NCBI GenBank assembly: GCA_015832175.1
Contig: WJXW01000008.1
Location: forward strand, 992,001-1,056,000
Source: Paraphaeosphaeria minitans
Taxonomy: Eukaryota; Ascomycota; Dothideomycetes; Pleosporales; Didymosphaeriaceae
DNA: 64,000 nucleotides
Reading direction: 5' to 3'
Part shown: positions 19,720-31,781 of the stretch, piece by piece
How positions within the stretch are numbered: position 1 is the stretch's first letter
How the letters are laid out: every line of letters starts with the position of its first letter
Notes under the pieces: model-generated
Databases searched by the model: none
Told to the model about the DNA's origin: nothing
Seen by the model: the letters and a program-made list of their open reading frames with translations, nothing else
Position numbers and translations under genes: made by a program

Positions 19720-22238
19720 CTACCCACTGTATGGCAGAGCAGATCCATTAGGTGCGTAAAGAGAAGGAGCCGAATCGGCTACGAGCGCAGAATAAGTCGT
19801 CATTGCAATATCAAATCCGTACCCTATCTGAGCAGCTGTGGGATGATGGTATCCAGGAAACGTCGCTTGTGGCGCGTCGTCCTGTTTGATTCCAGAATCC
19901 GGTATTTGATTGTTTGTCCACAGCTTGAGCCCAGGCAACGAGAGTCGAAACGTGACAATTTCATAGCAAGTCACAGCCATATGGCGGGCCCGCTCAGCCT
20001 GCGAGTCTTCCATGGCATGCAACCAACGGATGATCTTTATACAATACCCGGCGAGGACCACATTATCTTGCTGCATCGCTGGCGAATAAGATAGAGCTAG
20101 GAGGAACACAGCAAGTGCTTGCATTAGATGGTGCACAGCTATCCACCAAGGTCCGAATTCGTATACGATGCTCGGTTGAGGCAGGTCCGGTAGTAAATCC
20201 ATCTTCATCTTGGCTGGCTCTACACAAATACCCGCCATTCTTCGAATGGAATACGAAAAATGCGCTTGGTCTTCATGCTCTTCATCCAATTCTCCCATTC
20301 CATTCAGAAAAGGGTGTGTGAGCAAAATCTTGGCGCTCCAAAATTGGAAAGCCAGCATCGTGCGTTGGCGGAAGGCGACCTTGTCTAACGTCGCCACGTT
20401 ATTCGCGGGAGCTTGGAAGTACAAATTGATGGGAAGTTTGACGGCCCAATCATCAATTCGTGTACCGATCTGGACAGCATCCTTTTGAAGGTCGCCTAGA
20501 GAACGGATCGTCGATCCGGCAGAGTAGAGCGACGTCAGGATGTTGTGTGAGATGATACTCAATTGCACGACCGCCCTGAAGTAAGAACCCGAATGTACGA
20601 TATTGATATCCTCTGAGATCTGCCGTTCAGAAAGCGGTACTGGTAGTGGGACAGAGCAACAAGAATCAACAACCATACTAGGTCGACCAGTAATGATGGT
20701 GAGCTGCCGTTCGAGGTAGTACAGGCTCCACCAGACACGAACCAATGCCTCACGCTTGGCTCTAGAGGCCGACGGATCTTCGATTCGCACATGTAAACCG
20801 AGAGCAGTTGCGAAGCGAAGCGCCAACCCCGCGACTACCCATGCTCTAAGTATAATTAGCTTGATTGTTCGTCTTCGCGGCATACTACCTACCGGTTGAC
20901 CTGCCCAACGGACAGGTGATAGAAGGCTAGCAGACCAGCCACTTGGACTTGTGGCAAGTCAGGATGCTGTCCAAATGTAGTCTCCTTCCGCGCTAAAGCG
21001 CTTGCCCTTGCTTGGTAGATGAGATGGTCCCGCTCATCTCCTTGCCAACTGGCTTTGATGAGATGAGAGTACTTTGAGCTGACAGCGAACACCAAATTCA
21101 GGATCGCCTGCCATTTTGAACTCGCTTTCGGAGCTAATCCATGTCTTAACGCTTCAAAGTATGACTGGCACTGGTCTTGGAACAGTTTGCGTGGAAGAAT
21201 AGGAAAGGAATCATGCACCTTCTCCATGTAGATGTTTAGTAGTTGCTTAGCTACATCGGCCGTGGGAAGCTCATACGGGTCGACATGGATCTCTGAATCG
21301 ATGCTCTTTCTTTCGAGATAGAAGGTGACAACATTCATTCCCTCGTTCTTCGCGGTATTTGCGACCGAGCCTTGTTCAGAAATCGCCACGTCGCTATCGC
21401 CCTGTTCCGACAGCAGGAAGCTCCGAAGCCATTGGACCTCGGAATTTGGGCCTAGAAAGCCCTCCGTGGCGCGCGCCTGATCAGTCTCGTGAAGTTTTTC
21501 GCCAACGAGATCTAAGGATTCAATGCTCATTCTCTCTAGTGGTTCGCTCATGTTGGTATCGAGCATGCCCTTGGGTCTATGCAAGTCGTCATCGTTAGTA
21601 TCGGAAGTCGAGGTAGTTGGAGTATGTGCCTCCAACATATCCTCTTCAGCCTGACCTTGTGTTAGTGCGACAACATAAGTACCAGCTCAAGTCTGAGAGC
21701 TTCCAGCCGCTCCGTTGTGTGTCCCAGGGCAGCACCGAGTCTTCAGACTTTGGCAGAGAAATATGCCGACGCTGATAAAGGGATCCATACAGCTTCAAGT
21801 AACTTTGATATATGCGCGCTGTCTTCGTCGTTGGCAAAGCCATGTAGTTTTTTTAGCAAACCGATCATCTGCCCGCTTCGTTCGGTTACGCTAGCTTCGT
21901 CAGGGGATGCTCGACAACTCATGTGCTTCTATCGAGGGAGGAGGGTGCACCAACGTCTTGAGGCGGTCTTTGCGAGGCATAACATACACGCACTCACGGC
22001 CGGTTGACCCGCAGCGCTTGCACTGTGGAACGTCGCCAGTGCATTTGATCTTGCGGGAGCGGCAGGCTGTGCACGCACGACCGACTCTTTCCCGCTTCTT
22101 GGAGGATTGCGATAGATCGAGTCGTTGAAGGCGAGGTATCGCGACCTTCCTACCTGAGATGCCCGGTGCGCTGGAAGACATGATCGCGTAGGATCTCGGG
22201 TAGCGAAGCCTCGTAGACGAGACTGGAGTGGAAGTCAC
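19720..22238 (-). pseudogene. Zn2Cys6 transcription factor (Fungal_trans), one frameshift
   Basis: The zinc cluster near the N-terminus reads CTACRSRKIKCTGDVPQCKR then CGSTGRECVY, six cysteines correctly spaced, followed by the linker MPRKDRLKTLV. At about 21,902 one extra T breaks SSIP from DEASVTERSGQMIGLLKK in the next frame. An intron (21651-21790) leads into AEEDMLEAH. The middle homology domain spans 20893-21650 and 19720-20845, joined by a 47-nt intron (GTAGGT...CTTAG) at QVNR/AWVVAG, with ALRFATALGLHV, VRVWWSLYYLERQLTIITGR and PSMVV. Such proteins bind CGG half-sites and activate neighbouring genes. Apart from the extra base it is full length, so recent inactivation or a sequence error is possible. 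Confidence 0.75.
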
Positions 22239-22700
22239 GAAGTTCGGCTAAGTAGGCCGCGTCGCAACAGCAGAGCGCCAAAGTGCACAGCAAGCAGTAT
22301 CAACCTGGGGTGTAGCGCGATCGTGGAAGCATCCAACGCGATGTTGTGGTTAATGGCGCTGCTGGAACTTTGCTGCTCGCTAGAGGATGCTGGCATGATC
22401 GGCGATGACCTCACGCCCACCCAGCGCTGGGTTTCGATGTCGCACTGGCGCAGTATTTCTTGTTTGCGAACATAGTAGGTAACACCGATGCAAGGACGAC
22501 ACCTAACGTCCATCCCTGCGTAACGGAAACCCCGCCGTGGCGGAACGCCGCCAGCTCTTTCTATCATAACAACACCAAAATCAATCACACGGTTGAGATA
22601 ATATCGGAATAGATACCTGAGCACGGGCGGGACTCAATCTTTAGTCACATGATCGGCCGTGCGCAGAGCTAACCATAGTCTAAGGGTGCACAGCCCTAAC
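22235..22700. other. No recognisable gene
   Basis: Likely promoter side of the Zn2Cys6 gene. The minus frame 22235-22624 shows no family motif. Confidence 0.4.
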
Positions 22701-22706
22701 ATTAGC

Positions 22707-23060
22707 TCACTCAGCTTTGCGGACGGCGCCATTGTTGAGCAGCAGATTCACTACCAGCTCGTAGCCTCGTACTGCAGCCGCGTAGAGTGCGTTGCCGTAC
22801 TCTCCACACTGCGCGTTGACCTCGGCGCCCTTGTCAAGCAGCAGCTTCACTAGCTGCTCGTGGCCTGTGGATGAAGCCGCGTAGAGTGCGTTGCCAAAGT
22901 ATTCAGCCTGCACCTGCATATGGGTAATCTGATGCAGTATCGTTTGAACGGCTAGCATGTGGTCCTCATCTATGGCCTCTTGGAGCATATCTTCTTCTAG
23001 CTCTCTCCTTCTTCGTCTCCTACTTTTAAGTGCAGCAAGTGCTTCACAATGTGCCCGCAC
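22707..23060 (-). pseudogene. Ankyrin-repeat fragment
   Basis: Two adjacent ankyrin units are visible: GNALYAASSTGHEQLVKLLL then DKGAEVNAQ, and GNALYAAAVRGYELVVNLLL then NNGA. A charged RRRRRRELEEDM stretch precedes them. This form (GNALYAA...G) is typical of the C-terminal repeats of fungal NACHT-ankyrin NLRs. No NTPase is attached. It may be the separated end of an NLR like the one at 15.5 kb, though it lies 6 kb away on the opposite strand. Confidence 0.65.
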
Positions 23061-23139
23061 CCTTGTAGTGCAGCCTGTATTATAGCTTTTTTCCTGTCAT
23101 GAATAACCACTATCTTGACTCGGTGCTCAGGACTTCCCC

Positions 23140-23998
23140 ATGAAATTACCTGCAATCCCTTATCGTATTTCTCATGTTCTTGAGATTCGTTCGTCCAGCC
23201 GCCTAGTACTGATATGCGATGGTTTCGGGACCCATGAGACGCTCGAGATCTTAAAGTTCTACTTTAAAGCCAATATTCTCCTATGCCGCCTCCCCTCTCA
23301 TACTTCTCATAAGACGCAGCCCTGCGACGTTGGCGTCTTTGCGCCTCTAAAAGCAGCCTATCGAGACGAGGTTGAACGACTGCTTCGAGGAGGTCTAGAC
23401 AACGTCGGCAAGGAGCATTTCATCGTAGTAGCCAACGCCTATTCCTGTGCTGAGTATATCGAACGAAGGGTCCTGTCCGCAATTTGAAGTATTGAGAACG
23501 CCCGTAACGCCAGTGACAACAGAGGGTCTCACGTCTTTACATAAATTGATCCAGCGAGATGCTCACGCGCTGTCCGATGAATCAGGCAAACTTCGTTTGC
23601 AGAGACAACTACAGAAACTGGCAAGTGCCGCTCAGGTATCTCTCGCCAAACAGGCTCTCCTGGAAGACCAGAATCAGTTCTTGTCGAAGCTGTATAAAGA
23701 AGCTAAGGTCCGCCGATCGACCAGGTCTGTTGTCTTGGGGAAAGTCAAGGTAATAAGCCACGAAGATGTTGAGGAGGCAAGGAAGAAGCGTGCTGAGAAG
23801 GAAAATGCCAAAACTACTGCGGGTAAGGCACAGCGCGGTCGTAAGCGCAAGTGTCCAGAGTCAGAACCCGATCCAGGGCAAGGCCAGGAGGTAGAGGCGG
23901 ATCCATCGGTACCAATGCGGAAGGCAAAAATTACGCGGAAGAGCGCCGGGGCCAATTCAGCAAGGGTGCCTGAATCACCAAAGGCACCAGAGCCCTAG
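23140..23998 (+). mobile_element. Fot1/pogo-type DDE transposase remnant
   Basis: The C-terminal part of a DDE transposase is visible: LICDGFGTHETLEILKFYF with the second acidic residue, LLCRLPSHTSHKTQPCDVGV, and FAPLKAAYRDEVERLLRGG. A frameshift/deletion near 23,470 separates it from the tail VTTEGLTSLHKLIQRDAHAL, ending in a basic KRAEKENAK/GRKRKCP stretch. The DNA-binding N-terminal half and the first catalytic aspartate are missing. No terminal inverted repeats were found, so it is an immobile remnant. Confidence 0.75.
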
Positions 23999-23999
23999 C

Positions 24000-25390
24000 G
24001 AACACTAGTAGCGGGGATGTATTAGAAGAGTACTTTAAGGCGATGAAATATTTCGAGAGTCGAGCAGGTCCGCCGGAGAGACGCGGCCCAGCACTCCTCG
24101 CGAGTGCAACCTTCTCTTGACCTATAGTAAAGTCAGATCGGATGAAGACGGGGTGGTGGTCACATTTAGTCTCACGTCTAAGGCACATTTCAAAGTGTGA
24201 GTCCAGACGTATGCTCTTAGCTTTTTTGGTGACGTACCTGGAGCCTCCTACGCGGTATAGTGCGCTGTCGCCAGGCTACATGACTGGATCGACAACGTCG
24301 CAACAGGCAGCTTGCGTTCAATGCCTCGGGAGCTCCCACATAATGACCGGATCCGACGTCCACGGGTCCTGCACATCTTAAGAACGATGACATGTCATCG
24401 GCGCCGTCTCAGCCAATGAGTAGCTCTGTCGGAACTGGTCCGGATAGCCAACCAGAGCTCGCCACCAAACGTCCAAGCCGAGCCAAGAGCAGGTAGTAGT
24501 CTACTCCCGCGCACAAACATCTTGCTTAACGCTTCCTAGCGGCTGCACTCGAGAAAATTTTGGGGAGATATAGCTAAAGGACGAAGACGTCTGGTTGGTC
24601 GACTGACAGTGTTTCCCCGCAGCACCTGGAATTTTAAGGTGGGCTTTTATCGCATGGTGCAGTACATGTATATGACGATCAATCCGATGCCAAATCTCGC
24701 ATGGTTTTGGAGAGCGTAAAACTGTTATTACCGTTTACGCAACGACGATAAAGACACCACCGCCGCCACTCTAGGGACTGCTACTGATCGGAATTTGGTC
24801 GGCGAAAGTTCACGCTGGCCATTAATTGCGACGGACTCCTAATACCTAACGCGAATAGAGTACATTAAGTATTCCTACTTTAAGATGTGTAGAGGATGCT
24901 ACTTGGTCATTCTACCTTGACTCTCTGTTAACGGCACGTATACTCTAATAAATTAAGACTAAGTGCTTTCATACTTGAGGACGGATTGAATTCGACAAGG
25001 GCTCCTGCCTGCGTACGTTGACCACTATGGGTGACCGGCTTGTGGGCTACTATTAGGGAATGAAAGCTGCACTAAGTTAATTGATTCGCCGGAAACTGTA
25101 TCACAAGATGATCATGGCTGCCAAAAACTACTCCACGCTGACGTAGGGCTCTTCTGCTTTGTGGCGGGATATTAAACAAGGTAAGTGGTCCCCCCGCTCC
25201 CTGTCACTCCCTTCACTAACTCCTCGCTGACTTCACTTTGGTTTCTTAACATGCCTTTCTGTGGGGTATGACACTCTCCAATCATTTGCAGAGTCTCAAT
25301 TAAACAAGACCCTGACCGCGCTGCCTGTGATAGTCGACCACACGCCCAACCGTACGCTACTTGCTACATCGACGATCGCATAGCCCACAA
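24000..25390. other. No recognisable gene
   Basis: About 1.4 kb without a convincing open frame. The last 200 bp is pyrimidine-rich (ccccgctccctgtcactccc) and may be the promoter of gene X copy B. Confidence 0.5.
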
Positions 25391-25448
25391 CTTTGTTATA
25401 GGTATCTGCCTACGTGCGACACTATGAATACTTCATTCCATCCGCATC

Positions 25449-25944
25449 ATGTCCACACCTCTCGAAGGCCTCGCCATCTACTACACAGCCGACCGCCTCC
25501 ATCTCGCCCGCCGCCTCATGGCCGAGTATCACAAGCAAGCGCTCGAAGAAGTGTACCAAATCCAGGCTTTCGAGCGGCAGCGACAACAGAATCAACAAAA
25601 TCATGTCGCGCCCCTTCGTCCAGCTACTCCCAAAGGCCCTCACACACACGCCCATTGCAGCCGCCACTGCGACACCCCACAAGCCCGGCATGAATCTCGG
25701 ACTCTTCATACCCTCGCCGAAGAAAGACGAGTCTACTGGGATCCGTCGCCCACTGGGCCCAGAGCGTCTCTCGCCCCCGGGCATACGCACCGCAGATCCC
25801 AGCGCCGGTCAGATGCCCGAGGAAGACAGTAGGGACTGGTACGAGCGTAGCATCTTAGCGCTGCGGCCGGTGCCTCTGCCAGTTCTGCCGGTACCAAGTC
25901 AATCCGCCACACACCCCGCTCTCAGGGAAGGGGTCCAGGACTAG
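25449..25944 (+). CDS. Gene X, copy B (unrecognised proline-rich protein)
   Basis: The first frame from 25449 begins MSTPLEGLAIYYTADRLHLA and includes a Gln-rich helix (RQQNQQN). The C-terminal part is read in another frame (open 25414-25944): MSRPFVQLLPKALTHTP, PSPKKDESTGIRRPLGPERL, ending ALREGVQD and TAG at 25942. The two halves need a frameshift or an unrecognised splice near 25,590. It is proline-rich, with no membrane segment and no known domain. Near-identity of the C-terminal half to copy A argues for recent duplication or gene conversion. Confidence 0.45.
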
Positions 25945-26426
25945 AATAACACAATGCCAAGCCGTTTACTGTTCCTTTATGAGGGAAGAGAACTGGGATC
26001 AAAGAGGAATATCGGATCGTACTCGACACACGGCCGTGAGAGTATTTTCACGTATCTTGTATTAAGAGAAAGCTCGAACTGCGCTCGCTCTCGCTCGCCC
26101 CCACACGCTCTAAACTTAACATAGATGTTTACAAATTATATTTCTAAAGAGCCCTTTATATATTTGCCAGTTTATTAATTGCGGTACTCAACCTTTGAAG
26201 GAAGAGACTTAGATAAGTACGGTGGTACTCCACTCGGGCAGTTTGAACGAACTTTAGCACTATATAGGGCTCTCATGTACAGAATTGAACAATGCATTGA
26301 TACTGTCTCTGGTTAGAGAAGTATAGAAACCTACTTTACGTTACGCCAGCAACTGTGACACATTATCTAGTGCTGCGCCTCTGCGAAACTCTTTCCCAGA
26401 TCTAGCTGAATTCAAAACCACGCTCT

Positions 26427-26907
26427 TCACCCTCCTACGCGTTTTTGCTCTTTGTCAGCACTCACATATAGGTGGAGGTGGCTAGTTTCTGTAGCCTTAT
26501 TTCCTTCTTTTGCACCTTTCTCACCAGAATCCTTGTTGATATTGCTGCCAGCAGGAACAGGAGACGACGGGTGGGATATGCCCTTGCGGAGAGGGTGCTC
26601 CGTGCCGGTTTGTATTTGGCCAATGTCGGATACTCTATACGCATGTGAGAGGGCAAAATCACCCGAATCGAAGTATTTGCGTCTCTAAAATTAGTCTATT
26701 TAGCTGATATAGCATGTACTGGCTAATATAATGCGAAAATACCTCAAGTTGGTGATTAAGCAGATCTTCTCTTGCTGGGAGCTTTCCATAACGGTGAAGC
26801 AAACGAACATCTTGCTCGATAAGACGCTTCCCTGGCGTGAAAATCTACGCAAAAGGCGGCAAGACCAGACATACCTCAGAGCCGACCTGATCCTGGGGAC
26901 GCTCCAT
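26427..26907 (-). pseudogene. Endosulfine-like, copy B (broken)
   Basis: Proposed complement(join(26427..26684,26743..26907)), the same exon sizes as copy A at the 5' side. Exon 2 has RRKYFDSGDFALSHAYRVSD and GTEHPLRKGISHPSSPVPAG. The core reads FDSGDF instead of FDSGDY. In exon 1 the stretch corresponding to copy A's GTATGT segment contains an in-frame TAG, so the frame is interrupted unless a 43-nt intron (GTATGT...GCCAG) is removed, and that removal would shift the frame. A stop arises earlier than in copy A (TGA at 26427-26429). Confidence 0.65.
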
Positions 26908-27265
26908 CTTTACATGAACGGTATATGGTAGGGTTGGGTACAGCGGAGACAGCGCGTGACTAAGAATGTCCAAAGTATTATATGCATCGAAACGTTGTAT
27001 ATGTCCCTCATTCTCTCAGCGGAGCTCGAGTACAGCTCGTAGAAGCTCGTTCACTGTCAGGTCAATAACGCGTGGGGATGAGGCACTCTAGGTCGTGCTA
27101 TTATTCGCCGGAATTTGTTACCGACATGCTCTAGGATGTCAGGCCACACTGTATGGAGTGTCTCGTGACCCACGATAGCAAAGCAAGGTTCTACTAGATT
27201 GCTTTCACCCACTAAAGCGCGTGCTGCATTTTCTTCCACAGGCTGGCTGCCATCCATATGCATTT

Positions 27266-28577
27266 TGCAAGTGATTTATACAAAGCTAATGTTCGGTAGT
27301 CGATCTGATGGTAAACGAGTTAGCAGAAATTGGGATATTTACCCTGAACGGCTCTACGAGAAGTGGTAGAATACTGGGAGGTGAATCGAGTGAAGAAAAT
27401 TGTGCCTACGCCTCCGGATAACTGGGTAAGACTTTTTACTTCGTTCCACTTTGGGTCTAGGGGTGCCCTTCCCACGACCTGCATTGACGAAAGATTAAGA
27501 AAACAAAATCGTCGAGTCAGGTATATCACGAGTGGTCTTCTTTAATGTCGACAAGATAACACTAATCCTGGATACAGTACGTGACTGTGTGAGCTTCGCT
27601 TCGTCCGTGGCGCACCATGTTCAAGTATCTCACGAAAGGCTCGGACGGGGAGACTTTACCTGAAGGAAAGAAACACTGGGCTTGGTACATTGATATCAAC
27701 CCTGGAGCTTTTCTTTGCTTACGCGAAAAGGAACGGCGTAGAGGCTGAGGGCCATTCTGCGCGTTTCCATTTCGATATCCTAACGAAGGAGCCCACGGAA
27801 GAGTGACCCAGAGAGTACACTCGTAGGTTGAGTCACTTCAGACAAGATGTTACCTAGAAAATGCTCGCAATGCGATCTTAAGTTCAGATTCGATCAATTA
27901 ACGAAACAGTTTCGTAATCCGTACTTTCCTAATCCACTGATCAGATCAGATCAGATCGAGCGAAGCCTTAACTGTGCACAGAGCCACTGGATCCCATAAC
28001 GTGGGATGAGCCAGGCGATCCATTACCACCGCGCCATGGGATAGACTTCTCCATAAGATCTCTGGTGTTCTCCCCAGAGACGATCGAAAGGAATACCCCC
28101 CTGAGAATATACTATCCGCACTGTATCAAAGGCTGGTCCTATCATCTGAGGTCGTTTACGGATGCTATGATTCTCTACGAGGAAAAAGGCTTCGCGTATA
28201 ATGAATCGGGCATTGCAATGGCTCTTCACAGTGAATATGACCTAGAGACGGCGCAAGAAATGAGGGAGGGAAAGCAGAGATGGACTGGCTAGAGAGATGG
28301 TAGCGCGTGAAGAAAAGATTATAAAATTGGGGAACCACCTAGTCATAGAAGACTATATCGAGGGCAGGCATTTTTTAGTCACAAAAACTTGCTCAATACG
28401 TCAACAAGACTTCGAGGGGCGGATGCACGTTCTGGGCACAATCGGGTGACGTTAATATGCTGGTGAAACCTTGCAAGCTCATCTGTAACACGTTGGTCCT
28501 ATCCCCAGACGTAGAGCTTAAGGCGTTTTTCTAAGTAACGCTACCTAGGGACAAGGTAGTGTGAAGGAGATCTCATC
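27266..28577. other. No firm gene; possible FAD-monooxygenase scrap
   Basis: At 27,615-27,715 the plus strand reads FKYLTKGSDGETLPEGKKHW then AWYIDIN. This vaguely resembles the substrate-binding region of fungal FAD monooxygenases, but no FAD motif (GxGxxG) was found. A 75-codon frame at 28065-28292 has no recognisable motif. The right end includes the 3' side of the bHLH gene. Confidence 0.35.
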
Positions 28578-29405
28578 TTAACCCGCTGGCAGTCCATTTC
28601 CCAAGCCCCTCTCTTGAGCATCTCGTTCACACTCTATTTGCTTGATGTAATCAATGGCTGCAATCAGTACTCTTGCTTTGCTCGACCTTGTATTCTCGAT
28701 AACTCTAGTCCTAGAATTCTCGGGGAGTGTTGGAACAACCCGTCTCAAGCGTCCGAACTGCACATTTAGTCCTTCTCGGTACTTGCGTTCTACCTGCTTG
28801 TGGGGTAGGCGCTGTGGTACCTTAGCAGAAACGCTCCGTTTGATTGGTGGACGACCATGCTTGCATCGAGGCAACCACACTTTCGTAGATATCGGTTGTG
28901 GTTCTGCTGGTGAGGCTTTGTCGGAAAAAAGCAAGTTCGGTTGCTCACATCCGATGTTGTTGCTAGCTGCAGGAGCCATGTGTTGTGATAATTCAACGCG
29001 ATAAAAGGTGTCGGTAGCCGTGGGCGTGGGTCGATGGAGATTGTCGTTGCGTCTGAAGGAGAAAGGAGAACAGTCTGAGCTTAGGGTTGTAGTCGCTGCA
29101 TCCAGTGCAGGGATAACAGTAATGCCATTGGGTACAGGCGACTGTGCTACGGCGCAAAAGCTGACTTCGCTCGCGGTGATGTCTTCACAAGAGTTGGAGC
29201 CGTAGACCTCGTCGAAATGGTTCTTGAAAAACGGACTGTACGCGCTGGTAGAACATGAGTCATCGAAGTTGTCAAAGGTCTTACAATCGAATGTCGATAT
29301 ATCTGATGGGTTCCACGGTAGTTGCCGTAGGGTGGGGTAACCTTGGCATACAAGCAGATTCCGGTCCATGTAGAAGAGTAGACCAGATTTCGACAGGTGA
29401 GACAT
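28578..29405 (-). CDS. bHLH transcription factor
   Basis: Single exon, 275 residues. The basic helix-loop-helix lies at about residues 203-262: LPHKQVERKYREGLNVQFGR then LRRVVPTLP (basic region with the E-R-x-Y-R E-box contacts and helix 1), a polar loop, and SKARVLIAAIDYIKQIECER (helix 2). The N-terminal 200 residues are Ser/Thr/Pro-rich, as expected for an activation region. The protein would dimerise and bind CANNTG sites in the nucleus. The start is the first ATG of the open frame, before MSHLSKSG. No frameshift is visible. Target genes cannot be inferred. Confidence 0.83.
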   Translation of the reverse strand: MSHLSKSGLLFYMDRNLLVCQGYPTLRQLPWNPSDISTFDCKTFDNFDDSCSTSAYSPFFKNHFDEVYGSNSCEDITASEVSFCAVAQSPVPNGITVIPALDAATTTLSSDCSPFSFRRNDNLHRPTPTATDTFYRVELSQHMAPAASNNIGCEQPNLLFSDKASPAEPQPISTKVWLPRCKHGRPPIKRSVSAKVPQRLPHKQVERKYREGLNVQFGRLRRVVPTLPENSRTRVIENTRSSKARVLIAAIDYIKQIECERDAQERGLGNGLPAG

Positions 29406-30388
29406 AAAAGCAACGTAGTTCCAAACTTGGGAGCCTTGATATATGTATGTAAAGATTGCAGGTGACAGATGATTGTCGTAAAATTGATAGCTGATTAGTC
29501 TTGTTCGATTTACCGTGGGCGCTAGGAATTCGCGTTAGCGGGATATAGATGCATCCAGTGTCATGGTCTGGGGAGACGCGCTTGGCGATGTTTGGTTCGC
29601 ATAAAAGAGGGACCAAAAAGCTTTGGGTTTGGAAATCTTGGCCAAAACCGGGGAGGCGCACCGTAGCAAATCGTATGCCTTGCGTAAAGAACCATTTAGC
29701 ATCTAAATCCGGGTGCATTGGACATATTGAAGCAATGCGTGTATCCGTGTTGGGACAATCTGCTATGTCTTAGCCTCAGGAAGAACGAGAACGTAAAATT
29801 CTACGCTCGAGAGGACGCGCCTGAGAGGGAAGCACGGCAAGCATCCGACAGAATGTGTTGCCGATGCGCCGTTGCAACTTCGATCCAGGGCGCTCTAACG
29901 TACCTGTGTTCGTCCCGCCTTGTGGCGGCAACGCTATCCTGCATTTGAGGGTCAGAGCTTCCTCCCTGTCGCTGCTGCATTGTGTGAAGCGCTGCATCGG
30001 CGATGGAGCATATATTCGTTGATCTCAGCACCGTCATCGCGCGCCGACCTGCACCGGAAGTCCTTGGTCGGGCATAGCGTAGGACCAATGCGGGCAACAG
30101 TGGTAGCACAAACTGTACATAGCACGCTGTCAGGCACTAGGTGAATCGCGTGACTCCGGCTGGAAACCGTGCATTCAGTAATTGTTTGGTATATCGGTCA
30201 ATGCGGCAAGACATTGATCGCGCTGTGATGACGGTAGCAAGAGATTTATGGACCTTGAATATTTGGCATTGGATAGGATGTCATATGCATGTACCAAAAA
30301 TCCACGGAAACCACCCTCTAGTTCATGTTGCCGATCGACTAGCGAAATTCCTACTCAGAAAATGAGTTCACCAGTCACGATCTCATAT
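29406..30388. other. No recognisable gene
   Basis: Several overlapping short frames (29281-29718, 29801-30109 minus; 29549-29773 plus) show no family motif. Confidence 0.45.
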
Positions 30389-31781
30389 CTAACCATGGCT
30401 CTCACGACCGCTGATAATCCGCCACGGATCGTTATCTATGATAGGAAAGTTCTCGGGTCGGCCCCTCGTGAAGGCCTTGTCGAACTGGTTTTGATAAAGT
30501 CGCGGCTTTGTCCACTCGTTCTCAGAATCCCTAAGAAACATCCGCAAGAAATGGCGGTCAGCAGCTTTGCCCTCCACGGCACTACTATACGCTCTCCGGG
30601 CGTGCATAATGCTGAGATTGTTGATGAATTGGATGTCGCCCTGCTGGCGGTCAAGCTTGACGCTGAATCTGTGCGCAAGCTCCTCAAGAGTTTTGCTAGC
30701 GTGGACTTGCTTTGGAGAAAGAGGAAGCATCGACTTGTCCCTCGGCAGTTGAGCACCTCCCTTTAGTGGTGCGTTGACATGCTGTACCATCGGTTTGCCA
30801 TCGGCGAAGAACAGTGTAGGTCCCGGTTCGAGACTGGGAGGAACATTGACCCTAAGAACCCGTCAGTAATCGCCGCTTGTTGCTCGCGGTTCACTAACCC
30901 CTGTTTTAATTCGAACGGCCAGTCAGCTGCTGCCATGGTCTCCAAGACGGTGGGCTCAGTCTCTAGGAGCTCGTTATACCGATGGTGCTCTTCCCCTCGT
31001 TCCTGACGTTTATCGCAAGGATGTCGCCGGAGAACCTATCAGAATGGAATTCCTTCAACTATTATTAGCAGATACGAAGAGATACAAGCACCCGCAGCGA
31101 CATACCATTGCAATAGGGAGCTTGGAACCTGCAAGTCCCATGCGCTCAGCTCCTGGAAGAACCTTGTCCTTAGATGCATCGCGAATATGGGCTATTGATG
31201 ACGTTAGTAATTTCAGGGTGCCATCTACGGCCGACTCCGGTGTGACGCACCCAGCGTAATATTCGCGTACGAGTCTGTAGCGCGGAGGGGACACACGTGA
31301 GCACATACACCGACGAAAGCGATGACGGCCTCCTTATCATTGAAGTTTGCAGCCCCAAGTCCTCTTACGATGGCGACGCCGCGACCGTGGTGGATCTGCG
31401 TGCTCAAGGCGGAGAGCTTGTCGGCTAGGCCCGTTGGTAGGGAGAACGTCGACTTGTTTATAGAAGCGACCATGTCATTGCCATTAGTACTTGGCGGTTG
31501 GCGCACTGACATGGTGTATTAGTTATTTAACCCACCGACTTCTCCAACCCGAGGATGTTCTTCTCACGCTTGATGGCTACAACTGCGTGCCTGATGGTCT
31601 GCACTTCGTCGTTGTTGAGCATGAGAACAAAGCTCTTAGGATCGATGTCCTTTTCGTCCCACGCCATGAGTCCATGGGCGCGCGGAGGCAGCCGATCCGA
31701 CTCGTTTTTGGGGATGGACATCGAGCAACCTGATCGAAGACTCTCCAAAGAGGGCCGGCGGCTGATGCTAGAATCGGACAT
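30389..31781 (-). pseudogene. TauD/TfdA-type 2-oxoglutarate dioxygenase, damaged
   Basis: The N-terminus reads MSDSSISRRPSLESLRSGCS, then FPLPTGLADKLSAL-type sequence (SLPTGLADKLSALSTQ) and HHGRGVAIVRGLGAANFNDK. Further exons give RATDSYANITL, joined (GTGCGT/AATAG) to AHIRDASKD, and IAM, joined (GTATGT/TGAAG) to EFHSDRFSGDIL with the iron ligands His and Asp. The last exon has GPTLFFADGKPMV, QGDIQFINNLSIMHARRAY with the distal His, and a typical C-terminal NDPWRIISG. Between NVRNEG and YNELLETEPTVLETMAAADW about 20 codons are missing and the frame shifts (about 30,985). Fe(II)/2-OG ligands survive, but continuous translation is broken. Confidence 0.72.

Larger units (their letters stand above)
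25390..27265 (-). repeat. Inverted duplication arm B
   Basis: Reverse-oriented partner of 1,760-3,165: gene X (plus), endosulfine-like copy (minus), and a short minus frame 27057-27263 with TVWPDILEHVGNKFRRIIAR. Arm B carries extra gene X sequence lacking in arm A. The arms are separated by about 22 kb. Confidence 0.85.

Noticed and set aside
22620..22680. tRNA-like sequence on the minus strand (ttgagtcccgcccgtgctca)
   Set aside because: The T-loop lacks TTC and the T-stem and acceptor do not pair.
28065..28292. 75-codon plus frame as a gene fragment
   Set aside because: Open and protein-like, but no family resemblance and no splice partner could be found.
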